Source: Lineus longissimus (lineage: Eukaryota > Nemertea > Pilidiophora > Heteronemertea > Lineidae). Taken from it: a stretch of DNA of 60,000 nt. Of this stretch, positions 40,769-52,614 are shown in pieces. The stretch lies in assembly GCF_910592395.1 (NCBI RefSeq), contig NC_088323.1, forward strand, positions 3,102,001-3,162,000, read 5' to 3'. Position numbers and translations under genes: made by a program. The notes beneath the pieces were generated by a model that was not told where the DNA came from, made no database searches, and saw nothing but the letters and a program-made list of their open reading frames with translations. Numbering within the stretch: the stretch's first letter is position 1; every line of letters starts with the position of its first letter.

Positions 40769-40922
40769 CCCTAAGGATAACTTTCACTTTCACTAATTGT
40801 TCCTGAAAGCTATGCAGATGGAACCCTAAGATAACTTTCCCACTTCACTTAGTGTTCCTTATAACAATGTAGAGGATACCCTATAGGTAACAATCTCACT
40901 TCACTAATAGTTCCAGACCTAT
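40769..40922 (+). repeat. Degenerate ~54-bp tandem repeat, 3 copies
   Basis: Units start ACCCTAAGGATAACTTTC, ACCCTAAGATAACTTTCC and ACCCTATAGGTAACAATC, each followed by CACTTCACT and GTTCC. Confidence 0.7.
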
Positions 40923-41085
40923 CTTTATCATATTAGTGAAAGATATCTCTGAGGGAGATCGTGGCCAATCGAATAATGTTGATCGCGATTCTACAAGCAG
41001 GCCAAGAGAAGAAAAGACGCTGCTCGAGGCATAGTCTTGGTTCGAAAACTAATATCTGGTCTTGTTTTTGTTCTTATTCCTGCAG

Positions 41086-41172
41086 CGGTGTGGGCACGAC
41101 CAATCTTTCTCGATTCAGTTGCTTCTCGATCAAATAATGGCGCCAGAATATCGAGCATGGGGCTTACTGTAA
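41086..41172 (+). CDS. Candidate exon after a very strong acceptor
   Basis: The acceptor is GTTTTTGTTCTTATTCCTGCAG-like (41064-41085), one of the best pyrimidine tracts in the window. The phase-0 frame reads CGHDQSFSIQLLLDQIMAPE and then YRAWGLL, stopping at TAA 41170-41172. Another frame reads VWARPIFLDSVASRSNNGAR with a possible donor. Phase cannot be decided. Confidence 0.3.
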   Translation, partial: RCGHDQSFSIQLLLDQIMAPEYRAWGLL

Positions 41173-41627
41173 AAAATCCTCATCTGTTCTTCTTATATGA
41201 TCATGTTTTCATACTAAATCACCAAAGATCTGACACGAACCTTATGTCGTTGTTTAGCTGTCGGCGGCATGGTTATTAGCCAGGTACATCTGGGATCTAA
41301 TGAATTGTAGTCATCAGTGGCTTTCAATCCTTCCGTTTTGTGTGCTGTCTCATGTCAACCAGATGTACGGTGTCCATCCCACGTACCCAACTCATCCAAG
41401 AGTGATCCGAATGAGAGTGCTGGCAAATCGAAAATGAATTTTCTTAAAACTTGAAAGAAATATGTTCAAAGCCATCCTTCTGATATTTGTCTGCCATCGC
41501 GTGTCAGTGTTATTCATTACATTTGCCAGGTTCTTCCGTGTCTGTCTAGCTCCATAACATCACCTGAAGTGCTCTAAATGAGAGAACAAATAAAACTAAA
41601 AGGTTTTCATTTAACCTATGGAGCTTC

Positions 41628-41810
41628 TTTCCCGGGTCGAAAATCTAGGTAAGATCTTATAAGATTCATAGTTGAGACCATTTTCAGTTTAATTTAGTGT
41701 ACATTCGTATGATTCTTAGTTGAGATCTTAACCAAGAACCTTACAAGAATCATACAACTAATGAACCTGCACATATGAACTGGAAACAGATAAAGATCTA
41801 AAAGGGTTCT
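41628..41810. mobile_element. Inverted-repeat element, family 2, copy 2
   Basis: CCCGGGTCGAAAATCTAGGT, then GAGACCATTTTCAGTTTAAT and GATTCTTAGTTGAGATCTTA, matching copy 1 in order. Confidence 0.5.
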
Positions 41811-41819
41811 AGCAAATCC

Positions 41820-44290
41820 TTCGTAATCTATCCATGCTGCTGTTAATCAATTTATAAATGATAGGAAATGGCACAGCATGCCCACCAACCCCACCAACTC
41901 AATATAAAAATATTTTTGAGACTTCATCCTTAAAATGGATAATTCTGCCTGCAAATTCTTCTGGATTTGACTGGCGTCGTGTAGCTGTCTTTTCGTGCGG
42001 CTCAAAATCAGTTGAAGTAGGTAGTAATGGATTATCAATATTAGCTCAGTTGCTGGAGTGCTGGTCTAAGTGATATCCCATTGCATAACGAGTTCACAGT
42101 TAGTTCACAATCAGAATGTCAATTTCAATCTGAACCTTTGGAACGACTTTCAGCTTTTAAGAGACTTCTTGAAGGGATAGCAATATCAAGTTATCCAAAT
42201 GTCGTTCCAAATTGTTGTTGTTGAATGCTGGACAATGTCACGTCTAACGCCCTCAATGGCCAATCTACTGATCATCTTATCAGTTGGTGAACTATTTGTC
42301 TAAGTGATTCGGCAAGCAGGAAGAGTTCAGAGTAAGTTCAGGTTCAAAGTGTCAACTTCAAAGTGTCTGAACTTTCATCTGATGAACTTGTGCAGATGAT
42401 TTAGTTCAAAAATTACCTGAATAATCGTCCGGAAAGTTCCTCGCTACAAGATTTCCTAGCTTCTCCTTTAAGTGAGACAGTTAAAAAACGCAAACAATTA
42501 AAGGCCATTTCTTGCAGAATCATAGTCAATAAAAAAGGACTTTTCCGCCTATTCAAAAAAACATTACAACCCGCTTCCCCTCCCACAGGTCATTAACAAA
42601 TTCTGCTTCCGATACTCAAAATTCATGAGCCGAGATTCTAGTTGATTACTTCATATTTTTTCCCTGTCTGCCAGTTATGTAGTACCTCTCATTTCCTCTT
42701 TTATCAATACTCGATTAGTTAGAACCTTGGCTAATGAATGTATAAGAAATAAGACATCGGAGAAAGTTATGGAACTATTTCCTGGTGTAATAATGATGAA
42801 TACTACTATATTTTTCCTCTAAACCGTTAGTTGGGGAGTGCATTTGCGATGAGTGCATTTGCAATTTGTTATTTTGTACGCTGCTTCAGGTGCTACTTTG
42901 ACAATTTCAGAGAGAGAGAGAGGGAGAGAGATTGAGATCGAAATTGTCATTTCAGTACATAACATACCAGACGTGAAATATGTATGAACGATTAAAAGAG
43001 AAATCTTAGCTTGTTTCCTCTATTTATCAAGGGTTATTAAGGTACCGTCGTTTCCAGTTAACTACACAAATATCCTTGCAATCAAATAACCATTCCTTCA
43101 CTTAAACAATGTCACACATCAACACATCATATGTACGCGTATTTCCAGCTATACGTGATTTTACAAATAACAGCTGTCCAGCAATTGGTCTGATTTGCGG
43201 ATGGGATTATTTGGGCGCATGTTTCTGCTTTGTCATGTTGCTCACGGACCTCAAGGATTCGCCGTCAGGGCAATTCACCATTCCTCGACTACGATTTGGT
43301 CATGCTACTCATGGACCCTAACCGTAACCGCATACTATAAATAGATACATCCGTGGCTTTTGCCTGCGTCTGGTCATCACATCTGAGATTATTGACAATG
43401 GCATATTAACGGCATGTCAGGATGATATATTGGCAATTAAGCATGTGGCGGCTTCTGACCTCCAGGAATGTGGCCGTGTCCTCAATCAGTACACTATCTG
43501 GGTCCGAACCAATCACCAGGCGTGAAATAATTCTCAGAATAAGCTAAAGCATAACCAGCTGGAACAAATCAGTTTTCTTCGTCTCTTGTAACCGAAAAGG
43601 CTGTGAAGAACATTGAGTACTAGACTGGTGTTGTTGCCCCTTCCAATTAACCCCCCTATTTCCAAACATACGCTAAACTTAAGATTTCCAAATGTGATTA
43701 AATTGTTAGTGATACACAGATAAGTAAGACTTTGGTGTATTTCCATTTTTCCATTATAAATAACTTGCAACCACCTTACATTTCTGAGCAACTAAAGGGG
43801 CAAAATAATGGAAAAGACAATGAGGGTTCATTGATACGACCCGTTCCAGTGTGTGCGCGCTGAAGACATTAGTACATGTACTGGTATGTAGAATAAACTA
43901 ATTGATGCACATGTACTGTGAAATCATTTTAACATATTTGTAATGATTTTGTGTATTTTGAGGAGTTTTAATTTCTATTGACATGTTTACGATGCGCTTT
44001 TTTAGACTACAAGATCTCCTGGTTGTGTCTTCAAATCAACAATATATTTTCACGATTTCTTTTTTCACGAATCCATATTATTCGCGCAATCCATAAAAAA
44101 AGTGGGTTACAACGTTCACTACCGCTACTACTGATTGCCATGTCAGACCCTCTTATCATAGGTGGTGGCAAGACGCCTGGCGTAAATGCGGACAAATCTC
44201 AAATAGCTTAAAGATTCGTGCAGCCGATGTAACGCGACAAGATATTGACATCCCTTGCATCCAATCATCATCACCAGTATCATATGATGC
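41820..44290. other. No gene recognised
   Basis: Diverged direct repeats at 42.06-42.38 kb and a short (GA)n stretch at 42911-42930. No convincing exon. Confidence 0.45.
42055..42380 (+). repeat. Two diverged direct repeats
   Basis: GTCTAAGTGATATCCC ... CACAATCAGAATGTCAATTTC at 42063-42128 and GTCTAAGTGATTCGGC ... TTCAAAGTGTCAACTTC at 42298-42362. The second is followed by a further repeat of its own. Confidence 0.5.
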
Positions 44291-44296
44291 TGTCAG

Positions 44297-44412
44297 ATGC
44301 TGGAAAGATACAAACTTGTCACTTTAGACAGTTTAGTATGATGTATTGGCAATTAGGGAAGGGGAACAGAACGATATCTCGTCTGATCGATGGCTGCATC
44401 GTAATTGATGCG
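44297..44412 (+). CDS. Candidate internal coding exon (116 bp)
   Basis: Acceptor GATGCTGTCAG, donor GATGCG|GTAAGC. The frame reads AGKIQTCHFRQFSMMYWQLG and KGNRTISRLIDGCIVIDA. No neighbours found; family unknown. Confidence 0.25.
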
Positions 44413-47190
44413 GTAAGCTTCTGTGGACCGTTGGTATCTCAGTGCGATCGAGGTGAACTTGACACATTTGATTGATATCGTTCTCGAGTGACGGTCATTC
44501 ATCAATATATTGATAGGTTATCACCTCAGGAGAATATCAACCGTTTTGAACAAGTAAATTTATTCTATATCTATTTTCCTTAATTTTGAACACGACATTT
44601 TTTTTCTTATTCTACATGTACTGCTACAGAGCTCATGTCCGCCCTGTATACAGGAAGACATTAAACGCAACGTGCCGATATCTTATTGTCTAAACTTGTT
44701 CGCAACAAATGGACATCCCGCTGCTTGCAGCTTTACGACTAAGACTATTGTTGATAATGGTCCATATGGGATTTGCAACGGCTGTTTTAGTCATATCCTC
44801 CAAGGCACGAAGATATACATAGCATAGTAATTCCATGTGCTGGTAATGTTATGGAACTACATGACTTGTACAGATATGATTCTCTCAGAGGAAAAGGAAG
44901 GATGGCGTATTCAAATCACTCGTCAAATTCATGGTGATAATTTGTTGTTGTTGTTGCTATGGTTGCCGCAGTACATATAGTTTTAAGCGCTGATACTGGT
45001 TAATTACATGCACTGATCATGATTATGAAGTTATCACAGTTAATAAAAGGGCAAATGAATAACATTGCAACATGAGGTTAGCGTTTTCTATGGTCCATTG
45101 ACTTACTACCAATTAATGGGCGTAATTGAAATAGTGGAGAATAGCCAAATGACTATATCGACGAAGATGATACAAAAGGCTAATACGAGATGTTGATTCT
45201 GTTGCAGCAGTTATACAATGCTAGCTACCAATAAACAATGATCATGTCCGATAAGGGGTGGACATCACTAACCATAATGCAAAAATAGCGTGAGTGCTCC
45301 CAACAAACACAGTGTTATTTATACAAGAGTTACAGTTGAGCAAAATAAATGGACCGAGTATTTGACATCAGTAGTTGCAAAATAGGTTTGGGCACCGCAT
45401 TGAAATTGCTATTAAATCGGTGTATTCTTGAGTTGTCGATGATAAATGAAGGCATTTTACGATAAACAATTAATTTCATGTTGATATCATCAATATAAGA
45501 CTAATTTGCAAATAGCATAGATTACCCGAAAGCCTGCAATCAATAATAGTTAATAATAACTACCATACTGCACATTAGGTTGCAATCAATCTTGGAAAAT
45601 CTTCAAATTGTCTCCTAGAACAAACTGATGTTACTTTTTTGCAATCCCAGCAAAAAAACTCTTACGTGTTTTGCCATAAGAAGAATTGTTAACTAGTTTG
45701 AAGAAGTCTTGACAAGAAACAATTGCATCATTTAGTGAAAATAAAACAGTTTGAATAAGTATGCTCCTTGCTTACTTTACCTCCACTTTCTGGGTATTTA
45801 TAAATGAGAGGTACTTATGCTTTTTTTGTCTCACCCGTTTGACAATTTCAATATCTACTGGCTCTTATTACAAGCATAGTGTTTAGAGGAAGTCACATCT
45901 CCATGTCTGTGTCACCAAATATGTATAGAAAGTCAAGTTTTATTGCTTTAATAATCGCCTAAAGCGAGGTTTTATTATGGAATCCGGATTTAATTTAACA
46001 ATCAATAGAGTTGAGACCAGGTGTGCTTTGATGTTTTGTGTGTCACTTGAGCAGATAATAGGTTTGAGACTCAGAAAGCTATCATAGTAAAAGGCTTATG
46101 ATGTTTACATGCGCGTTTCGTCTAGTTTAAAAGTTGCACTGCACTTGACAGGTCTGAAAAGAAAACACTTCGTAAGTCGTAGCGTTACTTTGAAGATATT
46201 TTACAGAGATAACTATATAGTTAGGGCACTTTGTATGCGTCGAAGAAAAAAAAAACTACAGAGTGACATCACCGAAAAAGCTTTTTTGTGAAACATCCTG
46301 TTTGCAAACGGTTTTACTTTTCACGAAAATCGTGGACTTATAAAAACGTATTAAAAAACTTTCCAGAATTGCAAAAATAAAGACGAGATGATATTTTAAG
46401 AGTTTACAGTACTTATGAATAATTGACGATCGAAACATTATGCACTGCCTCGAGCAAAATTTATCGGAGAACCATTAAACTACTGGTTCTGCTGTTACCT
46501 GAAATATGGATTGCATGACCTGTATTAACGGTCGATTGCAATCTAAGAATGATGATTTTATTGCAATAGAATACGATTAACAGCCACCGGCAATCAAACA
46601 GTTTAACAGAAATGGATTTTTATTTCAAAATCACTATCGGGAGAAATGGCTAGATGGTGTATCAAACTTACTTCAATTGCATGAAGATGTATTTTCAGTC
46701 ATCATAAGTAGTCGAGAGATACGCCCTGGATGGGGGCTTCCAGCAGGTTTCTCAACCTTTGCAACTGCCTTCCCCCCGGCCATTTTTACCCATCAAGAGT
46801 TAAAAAATTCACGACCTAATCTGCAGGTTTAGGAGGGAATGAGATAACGTGGCAAACGCGACCAGAGACCTTGGTGCCTATCGGCTGACTAACAGGCATG
46901 TGAGATCCTTCGAGTTGTTCCTTTTTTTAACGATACATAATCACTTCGCCAGAAGCGCAATTCATGGGAGAGGTATATAAAACCAGTAATTTTTATACCA
47001 TTTTGAAATATAATGTGCATTTCCAGTTTTAACTTTGTCGATTAAAATCAGAGAACGCCAATTTGTTTTCATGCTATGAGATGACATGCAAATCCCCCGG
47101 GCATTTATCCACGCACAGAAATAAAACTTCTCGCGCAGTTTAAATTGAAGTATGACTGGATTTTGCGATAAAGCTAATGTAACGTACTTC
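44413..47190. other. No gene recognised
   Basis: AT-rich, single-copy in appearance; short (GTT)n near 44945. No exon or repeat family identified. Confidence 0.45.
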
Positions 47191-47191
47191 A

Positions 47192-47464
47192 CTACTTGGT
47201 TGTAATTTTCAGTGTTTTTATTTTACCATGGACATCTGGGTTAAAAAGTGTCTTTTCAATCATGTCAATAGGGAGACATAGACATAAACTAGGTGTCAAA
47301 TGTTGTGTTTTAAGCTTTCCCCAAACAAAATGAGACAAAAAAGTCAGATTCGAAAACACAAGTTGGCCAAAATCCATAGCACATTGAAGAACTGCCAAAA
47401 GGCCCTGAGCAACAATATCGAGAACACATTTTGAAATATTGGTAAAAAAAACCACCACTATCTG
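47192..47464 (-). CDS. Weak candidate terminal exon, minus strand
   Basis: After acceptor AATTATTAATTCCAG (47465), the frame reads ...SKCVLDIVAQGLLAVLQCAM..., hydrophobic, and ...NPDVHGKIKTLKITTK to TAG; AATAAA overlaps the last codons. Two other frames are partly open. Could be chance. Confidence 0.2.
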   Translation of the reverse strand, partial: QIVVVFFTNISKCVLDIVAQGLLAVLQCAMDFGQLVFSNLTFLSHFVWGKLKTQHLTPSLCLCLPIDMIEKTLFNPDVHGKIKTLKITTK

Positions 47465-48199
47465 GAATTAATAATTTATCAATCAATGCCTTTGACATTT
47501 AATTCATTTGGTTTAAACCGCTTAGAATGTGATTCTGACACACAAATAAGCCTCCGCCCACACCACCACTACTCAGCCGCTGTGATGACTGCATTAGTCG
47601 ATGTTGAAGTTAATGCGGAAGGGGAACATATATGGAAAAGCAAACAGTTACTTTATAGGCCCAACTCTACGTCTTGTTAATTGCTTCACCTTTTTATTTC
47701 ACAATGTCGGTTTCATTGCTTATCATCAATTCCTGATCGTGGTAGTTCTCAGTGGGCTATTATTGAAATACTCTGTTGATGATAATTCCACATCGCGAGG
47801 GAATGTAATATTGACGTCGCATGCCTCATATCGTTTCATGAATAATTTTTTTCTTCGTTTTCTATTGATGATGCTATCAATTCTGTCTGGCCTGCCGTTC
47901 ATAATGAGGTCGGAAATAGCTTCTTGATCAGTTTGATTGGCATCAAGTCAATACGGAAGGCCCCCTATGTACTTTATGGTAACAGCGGGATCAGCTAGTG
48001 GTCCCATTACTGGTGTGAACCTACTGATTGCGGACAAGTAAAATTGACAACATTTTAACCGTGTAGCATGTTGGCTCTAGTCCTCTCCTAACCTCACCAC
48101 TATCCACCAGGAGATTGTTTTCAGTACAGTGACATAGAAACTGCACTTAGTACTCTATCAATTATATCGATTTAAAACTATTAGATGAAGAGAGTGCAC

Positions 48200-48256
48200 A
48201 TGGCGGATACCAGACAGCAGAGAGTGTCGCAGTCTTTTCTTTATGAACTTCTTGCT
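48200..48256 (+). CDS. Candidate first coding exon, plus strand
   Basis: ATG in strong context (GCACATGGCG) opens MADTRQQRVSQSFLYELLA, 19 codons ending at a possible donor GCT|GTGAGA in phase 0. Unspliced, the frame would end after 31 codons at TAA. A second ATG in another frame (48276) opens 61 codons, so a small unspliced gene or a frameshift is also possible. No downstream exon assigned. Confidence 0.3.
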
Positions 48257-48772
48257 GTGAGACACGTCGCTGAAAATGGTTACCTTACGAAGTAACACTC
48301 CCTCCGACAACGCCTTTCGATTTACCCGCAGCTGGGGTCCCCATTGCCGTCATCAAACTACTAATTACGCCAATAAGTCCTACCGACAACCTCAGCTGTT
48401 TCGCTGTCTTCCACAATGCAACCTCATCACTGCTTGGAGCACGCTTATTATTGAAGAGTAGGAGTCACCTTCGCCTCAGATCAATTTTATGTTATTTCCT
48501 CAATAGTGTATTGGTTTCCAGGCCAAATAATCGATGAATCAATCAGTATTCAATATAATGTCGATTATTTTGAGATTATCGGTTAAGAATAGGCGTTTGA
48601 TAGATAAGATTGGTCACGCGAGGCAGGGAATGTACTGACTAATCAGGATTACTAGTATATGTATACATGTATAGTAAATTGTCTTGTGCCGTACCTACAA
48701 AGAAGGATCACAGCTAACAAAGGTGGATCCTCTACATGTCCGATGCACACGATTGGCACTGTACACTGTAAC

Positions 48773-48780
48773 TGACGTCA
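48773..48780. promoter_or_regulatory. CRE (TGACGTCA)
   Basis: Perfect palindromic CRE in single-copy DNA without a visible gene start nearby. Others are at 334-341 and 2086-2093. Confidence 0.25.
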
Positions 48781-49169
48781 TCAGACCTTAAAAGTCCAGC
48801 ACGCCACATATCCCACCCTTCAAAATCGCGACGATGTCACCTTCACGATTTCGGATATCTTGGAACCAATGACATTGATGACACTCTCAGTCACTTGACG
48901 TTCGTATATGTCTAGGATCTTACCCACACTTCTATCCTTCGAACTTGTGGGCACATATCGCCTCTTTAATCAGAACCATTAGAAATGCACATCATTAACA
49001 ATGCATTAAGAGATAAACGATGCCAGATTTAGAGGCTTTGTGTTGATAATTGGTGTCGAGGGAGCTTCCTCCCTTGATCTATGTTGACCAGAAGTACGTA
49101 AGGCCTTTCGAGTCCAGCATATTTTTTCATTTCATTTTATTCACGAGGTTCCTGTAACGTCGTTGCTAA

Positions 49170-49204
49170 GTAATCACTATGCCTTTTAAAGGCATTGTGA
49201 TTAC
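49170..49204. repeat. 17-bp-arm hairpin
   Basis: GTAATCACTATGCCTTT and its near-perfect inverted copy ending ATTGTGATTAC, with almost no loop. It sits 40 bp from a family 1 element. Confidence 0.85.
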
Positions 49205-49244
49205 ATATACATACATTACCAATGAAAGTCCTTATACATTTTGT

Positions 49245-49415
49245 ACATACGATGTGAGGTCACGAGTATATCACAGGTAATGTCACTCACTGTTCACTGA
49301 GTTTGCGTGACATGAAGATCCAAGCAGCCGGCTACAGACGATTTACGATGTCACATTTCACCCGCACGCGTGACAAGTGAAACATGAAGTTAAGTCGTGA
49401 ACATTTGCGTGAATG
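49245..49415 (-). mobile_element. Short inverted-repeat element (family 1), copy 6, reverse orientation
   Basis: Reverse-oriented copy recognised by ACGATTTACGATGTCACATT, GTGACAAGTGAAACATGAA and the CTACAGACGAT core. A separate 17-bp-arm hairpin lies just to its left at 49170-49204. Confidence 0.55.
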
Positions 49416-50311
49416 GTTCAATTTCGATTTGATTGACAAATTTTGGGATAAATTTTGCAATACATGAATATTCCATCACCTTTCAAATATTGCCTCAGAT
49501 GCTGAGCTGTTTCACTCAGACTTATTTGTCCGAATGATTGACCGGGGTAAAATGAAACCACTTTACGTTAAGCCTGTTGGCTGCTCGCTCTAAGCCCGGA
49601 GTGTTTTCCAAGGGATTACAGTCCAACTCTGCTCCAGAATAGTACCAGTCAATTGCTTGGTGGAGAGGGGCATTGTAGGATCGTCAACTTGGGTTAGAAG
49701 TCACCAACGACAGCATCCGAAAAGTATTATCAGCATTATAGCATTTTGCAATCTAAAAGCTATGGACAATGAATAAACAAACTGATCCAGCAGTATTGTT
49801 GTTGAACTGATATCCTTGGTGAAGATCAATAGCTTCCAGGCAGAAGGCGTTTACCACAATTTGCCGTAACGGTTCTAGATATAGCCCTTTGAAACCTGAT
49901 AGAATTATACAGAGTATGGAGTAAACTATTGAATGCATAGACAAAAGGTCAGACTTTAAAGAAGAAACAGCATCCATCGCTTTGATGCATTGCGTCGACG
50001 TGGGCGAATGACGGATGCTGGGTTATCGTACGTACTGAGCTAGACACGCCAGATATGAGGGGGCCATGGACCAAACTATTGTCCTTTAGTTAAGAAATAC
50101 GATCTCACGGATCGGTTCAAAATCAGGTGAAAGATTTTGCGGTCTTATTATTCTACCATACAAAGCTTGACAAGGCTTTTACATTGTGAAGTTCTTAAGT
50201 GCGCGGAGGTGTACAGGTTTAAAGCACATCCTGTATATCCTGATGTGAGGACCAAACCTGGGGACATGGGCCAGTCTTTCCACCAGCGTGTTCAACTTGA
50301 CTGTCCCCGAA

Positions 50312-50333
50312 CCCCCCCCCCCCCCCCCCCCCC
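50312..50333 (+). repeat. C22 homopolymer
   Basis: Uninterrupted run of about 22 C. Confidence 0.9.
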
Positions 50334-50621
50334 TGGGCTTGAATATCAGCGTTGATTTATAAAATAACTGATAATAGTCACCTTGACTATGTTGTTGTCC
50401 AACCCGTGGCAGATCGATTGATATAATAATAACGATAGCTATCTTCAATTAAGAAGCGGAAATTTGGTCCAGGCAGACAACGGAGTCTTGACGGTAAAAC
50501 AGGATTTTGTGGAAAGGTCAGGCAGCGATGATTTATTTTAGTTACTGAAATACGCAGTCATGCGGACGAGGTTTATTCTCGAGGTTGGTTGGTCCACAGG
50601 ACTGCGATATTGTAAAGCATT

Positions 50622-50639
50622 GGGGGGGGGGGGGGGGGG
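50622..50639 (+). repeat. G18 homopolymer
   Basis: Uninterrupted run of about 18 G, 290 bp from the C22 run, giving a potential inverted pair. Confidence 0.9.
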
Positions 50640-52049
50640 TATATCAATCTAATTGCCTATTCTATAAGCAAAACAAGGTTTTTAATCAAACCAAATAGAC
50701 GTGATTCCATGGGGGGTAAGCTGGAGTTGTCCGAATTATTATGAATTCACGCCAGGTTAGTCCAGTCTCTTTTCTCGGGCCAGTGCTATTTCTCAGGTCT
50801 ATTGGATTCGACAGTACAGTGGTCAAGACAAATATCTATCAAATATTCATTCATAATCAGTGACGAATATCAAACCCGCACGGGGATTTTACCGACGTAA
50901 ATCAATCGAGTGACACGCTAGACTGGTCCAAACGCTCACGGGGGAAAAGTATGGTATCCCTCTCACGCCACGGCTAAATCTTATCGTATACAGCGGTTAG
51001 AGGACCAGTCTTCCGAATCCTTTCAGTAGCCTGATTGACGAAAATCTCCATATTTTTCTCTCAACCCAAGTTTGCCCTGCTTTCAGACACGTTGGACGAT
51101 TGTTGAATAGAATGAGCAAATTTCTTTAATAAACCCTGCCTTGAAGAAAATTGCCTTAGTCAAGTGAAATGATGCATCTCAGATTCGGTTGTTTAACGAC
51201 ATTGCCTTTGTTACTAAACGAATCTATTTCATTTTTGCCCTTTCTGGTAGGCCTATCGACTCCATGAAAGCGGCTTCTTGGGAGTCGATATCATCAGGAT
51301 TTGCCCGTTATTGGGATACGCCCGAATTCTGTTAACTGCGAGAGAAAGGGCCAATTACGTTACTATAATTGAGAATATTCTGCCACTTAATAGTTAGGCA
51401 TTCCCACGAGAGTTTTCTGTTACTGATTAAAATAAGAAAATATACAAAGCGTTCTAGTTCTGATTTTTTTTACAAAGACTGAAGAAAAAGCAGATTTCAA
51501 AATAACTGTAGCTTGAAAAAATATACGAGATTTCAGCTTTTCTACAAGTCTACAAATTGTCCCGCCTTCATCAAAGTCCCCGACTGTGTTTATCTCGAGT
51601 TCCCCATCATTAAAACGAAGTTAATAAGTAGAGACTCCCAACGTCGGCGTTCATGTTTCAGACACTATTGGTAGAATAATTAGCCTTATATTCTATATTC
51701 ATGTTCGAGGGTGTGTGCATTAGTGAAGGTATATGATCAATTAGTCGTCTTGTGATGTCAACGGGTTGGCGAAAATCTGTTGCGATTCTTAAGGAATTGC
51801 CACGTGGGGCAGAACCGGTAATAAAGACATATCAGACTCCTGAGGAGAAAGACAGGATGATGAAATATTCTAAGATCGTACATTACGTTATTTTGCCTCT
51901 TACCTCCAAGTAAAAAGAGTTACTGCCTGCAAAATACACTGTCTATTGTCTTTAAACAAAGCCCGCTCGTACTTAGGCCTACATTCCCATTGTTCTACTG
52001 TAACATCAAAGACTTAATATGGGAAACTGCTAAAACATTACACTGGGCT

Positions 52050-52246
52050 TATATAGAGTTCACGGTTATACATGTAACGTGTCAGTTTTCGCTTGTCATT
52101 CGTGACATGAATAACAAACAAGTCACTTTTAAAGAGCTGGCTACATACGATTCACGATGTCACCTTTCACGCACATGTCATGCCATGTTATTTTTTCAAG
52201 TCAAATGTCAACTACGAACATTCTCGTGACGAGTGAACGGTGAATA
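52050..52246 (-). mobile_element. Short inverted-repeat element (family 1), copy 7, reverse orientation
   Basis: Begins TTATATAGAGTTCACGG and has the reverse core TACATACGATTCACGATGTC. It ends GTGACGAGTGAACGGTGAAT. A 79-residue open frame across it is a by-product. Confidence 0.7.
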
Positions 52247-52482
52247 ATTCAAAGAAGTATAGCGGCGAGTAGTGGGCAATGTTTCCAACACGGAGCCCGA
52301 CGCGAATGTTTATTCACCACTCCATCAGAGGAATTAACACAAGGGTCATAGACCTTGTTGCTGTTGGTTGATTGCAGTAATATTTTATCCCCTGTCGCAA
52401 TACGTTGAAACCGGATATTAAGAACTCAACACAAACTGAACTAAATCATGTCACAATTTTCATGAAATAAGCTGCCCTCAAC

Positions 52483-52614
52483 TTAGAGCAGTTCATCATG
52501 ATCATAATCATCATCGTCTTCCTTTGTGTCGTTCTCGTTGTCGTGATCATCGTCTCCATTATCACCACCGTCACCATCATCATCATAGCCGTCGACATAA
52601 TAGTCTTGCCAACA
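52483..52614 (-). other. ATC-rich tract with an Asp-rich open frame
   Basis: Cryptic (ATC)n on plus. On minus it encodes about 39 residues dominated by Asp (GYDDDGDGGDNGDDDHDNEN ... DDDDYDHDELL) before TAA at 52485-52483. Either the acidic C-terminal tail of a terminal exon or a decayed trinucleotide repeat. No poly(A) signal nearby. Confidence 0.3.

Larger units (their letters stand above)
38015..40980. other. Noncoding; 31-bp minisatellite and degenerate tandem repeat
   Basis: Apart from the repeats listed, a minus-strand frame at 40455-40643 (62 residues) is coding-like but unsupported. The missing exons of the 37.6-kb gene should lie here or further right. Confidence 0.4.
48480..52040. 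other. No gene recognised
   Basis: Holds a CRE, a 17-bp-arm hairpin, one family 1 element and the C22 and G18 runs. Short open frames around the C run are artefacts of the homopolymer. Confidence 0.45.

Noticed and set aside
50137-50448. Open frames with poly-Pro or poly-Gly around the C22 tract
   Set aside because: Artefact of the homopolymer being open in every frame.
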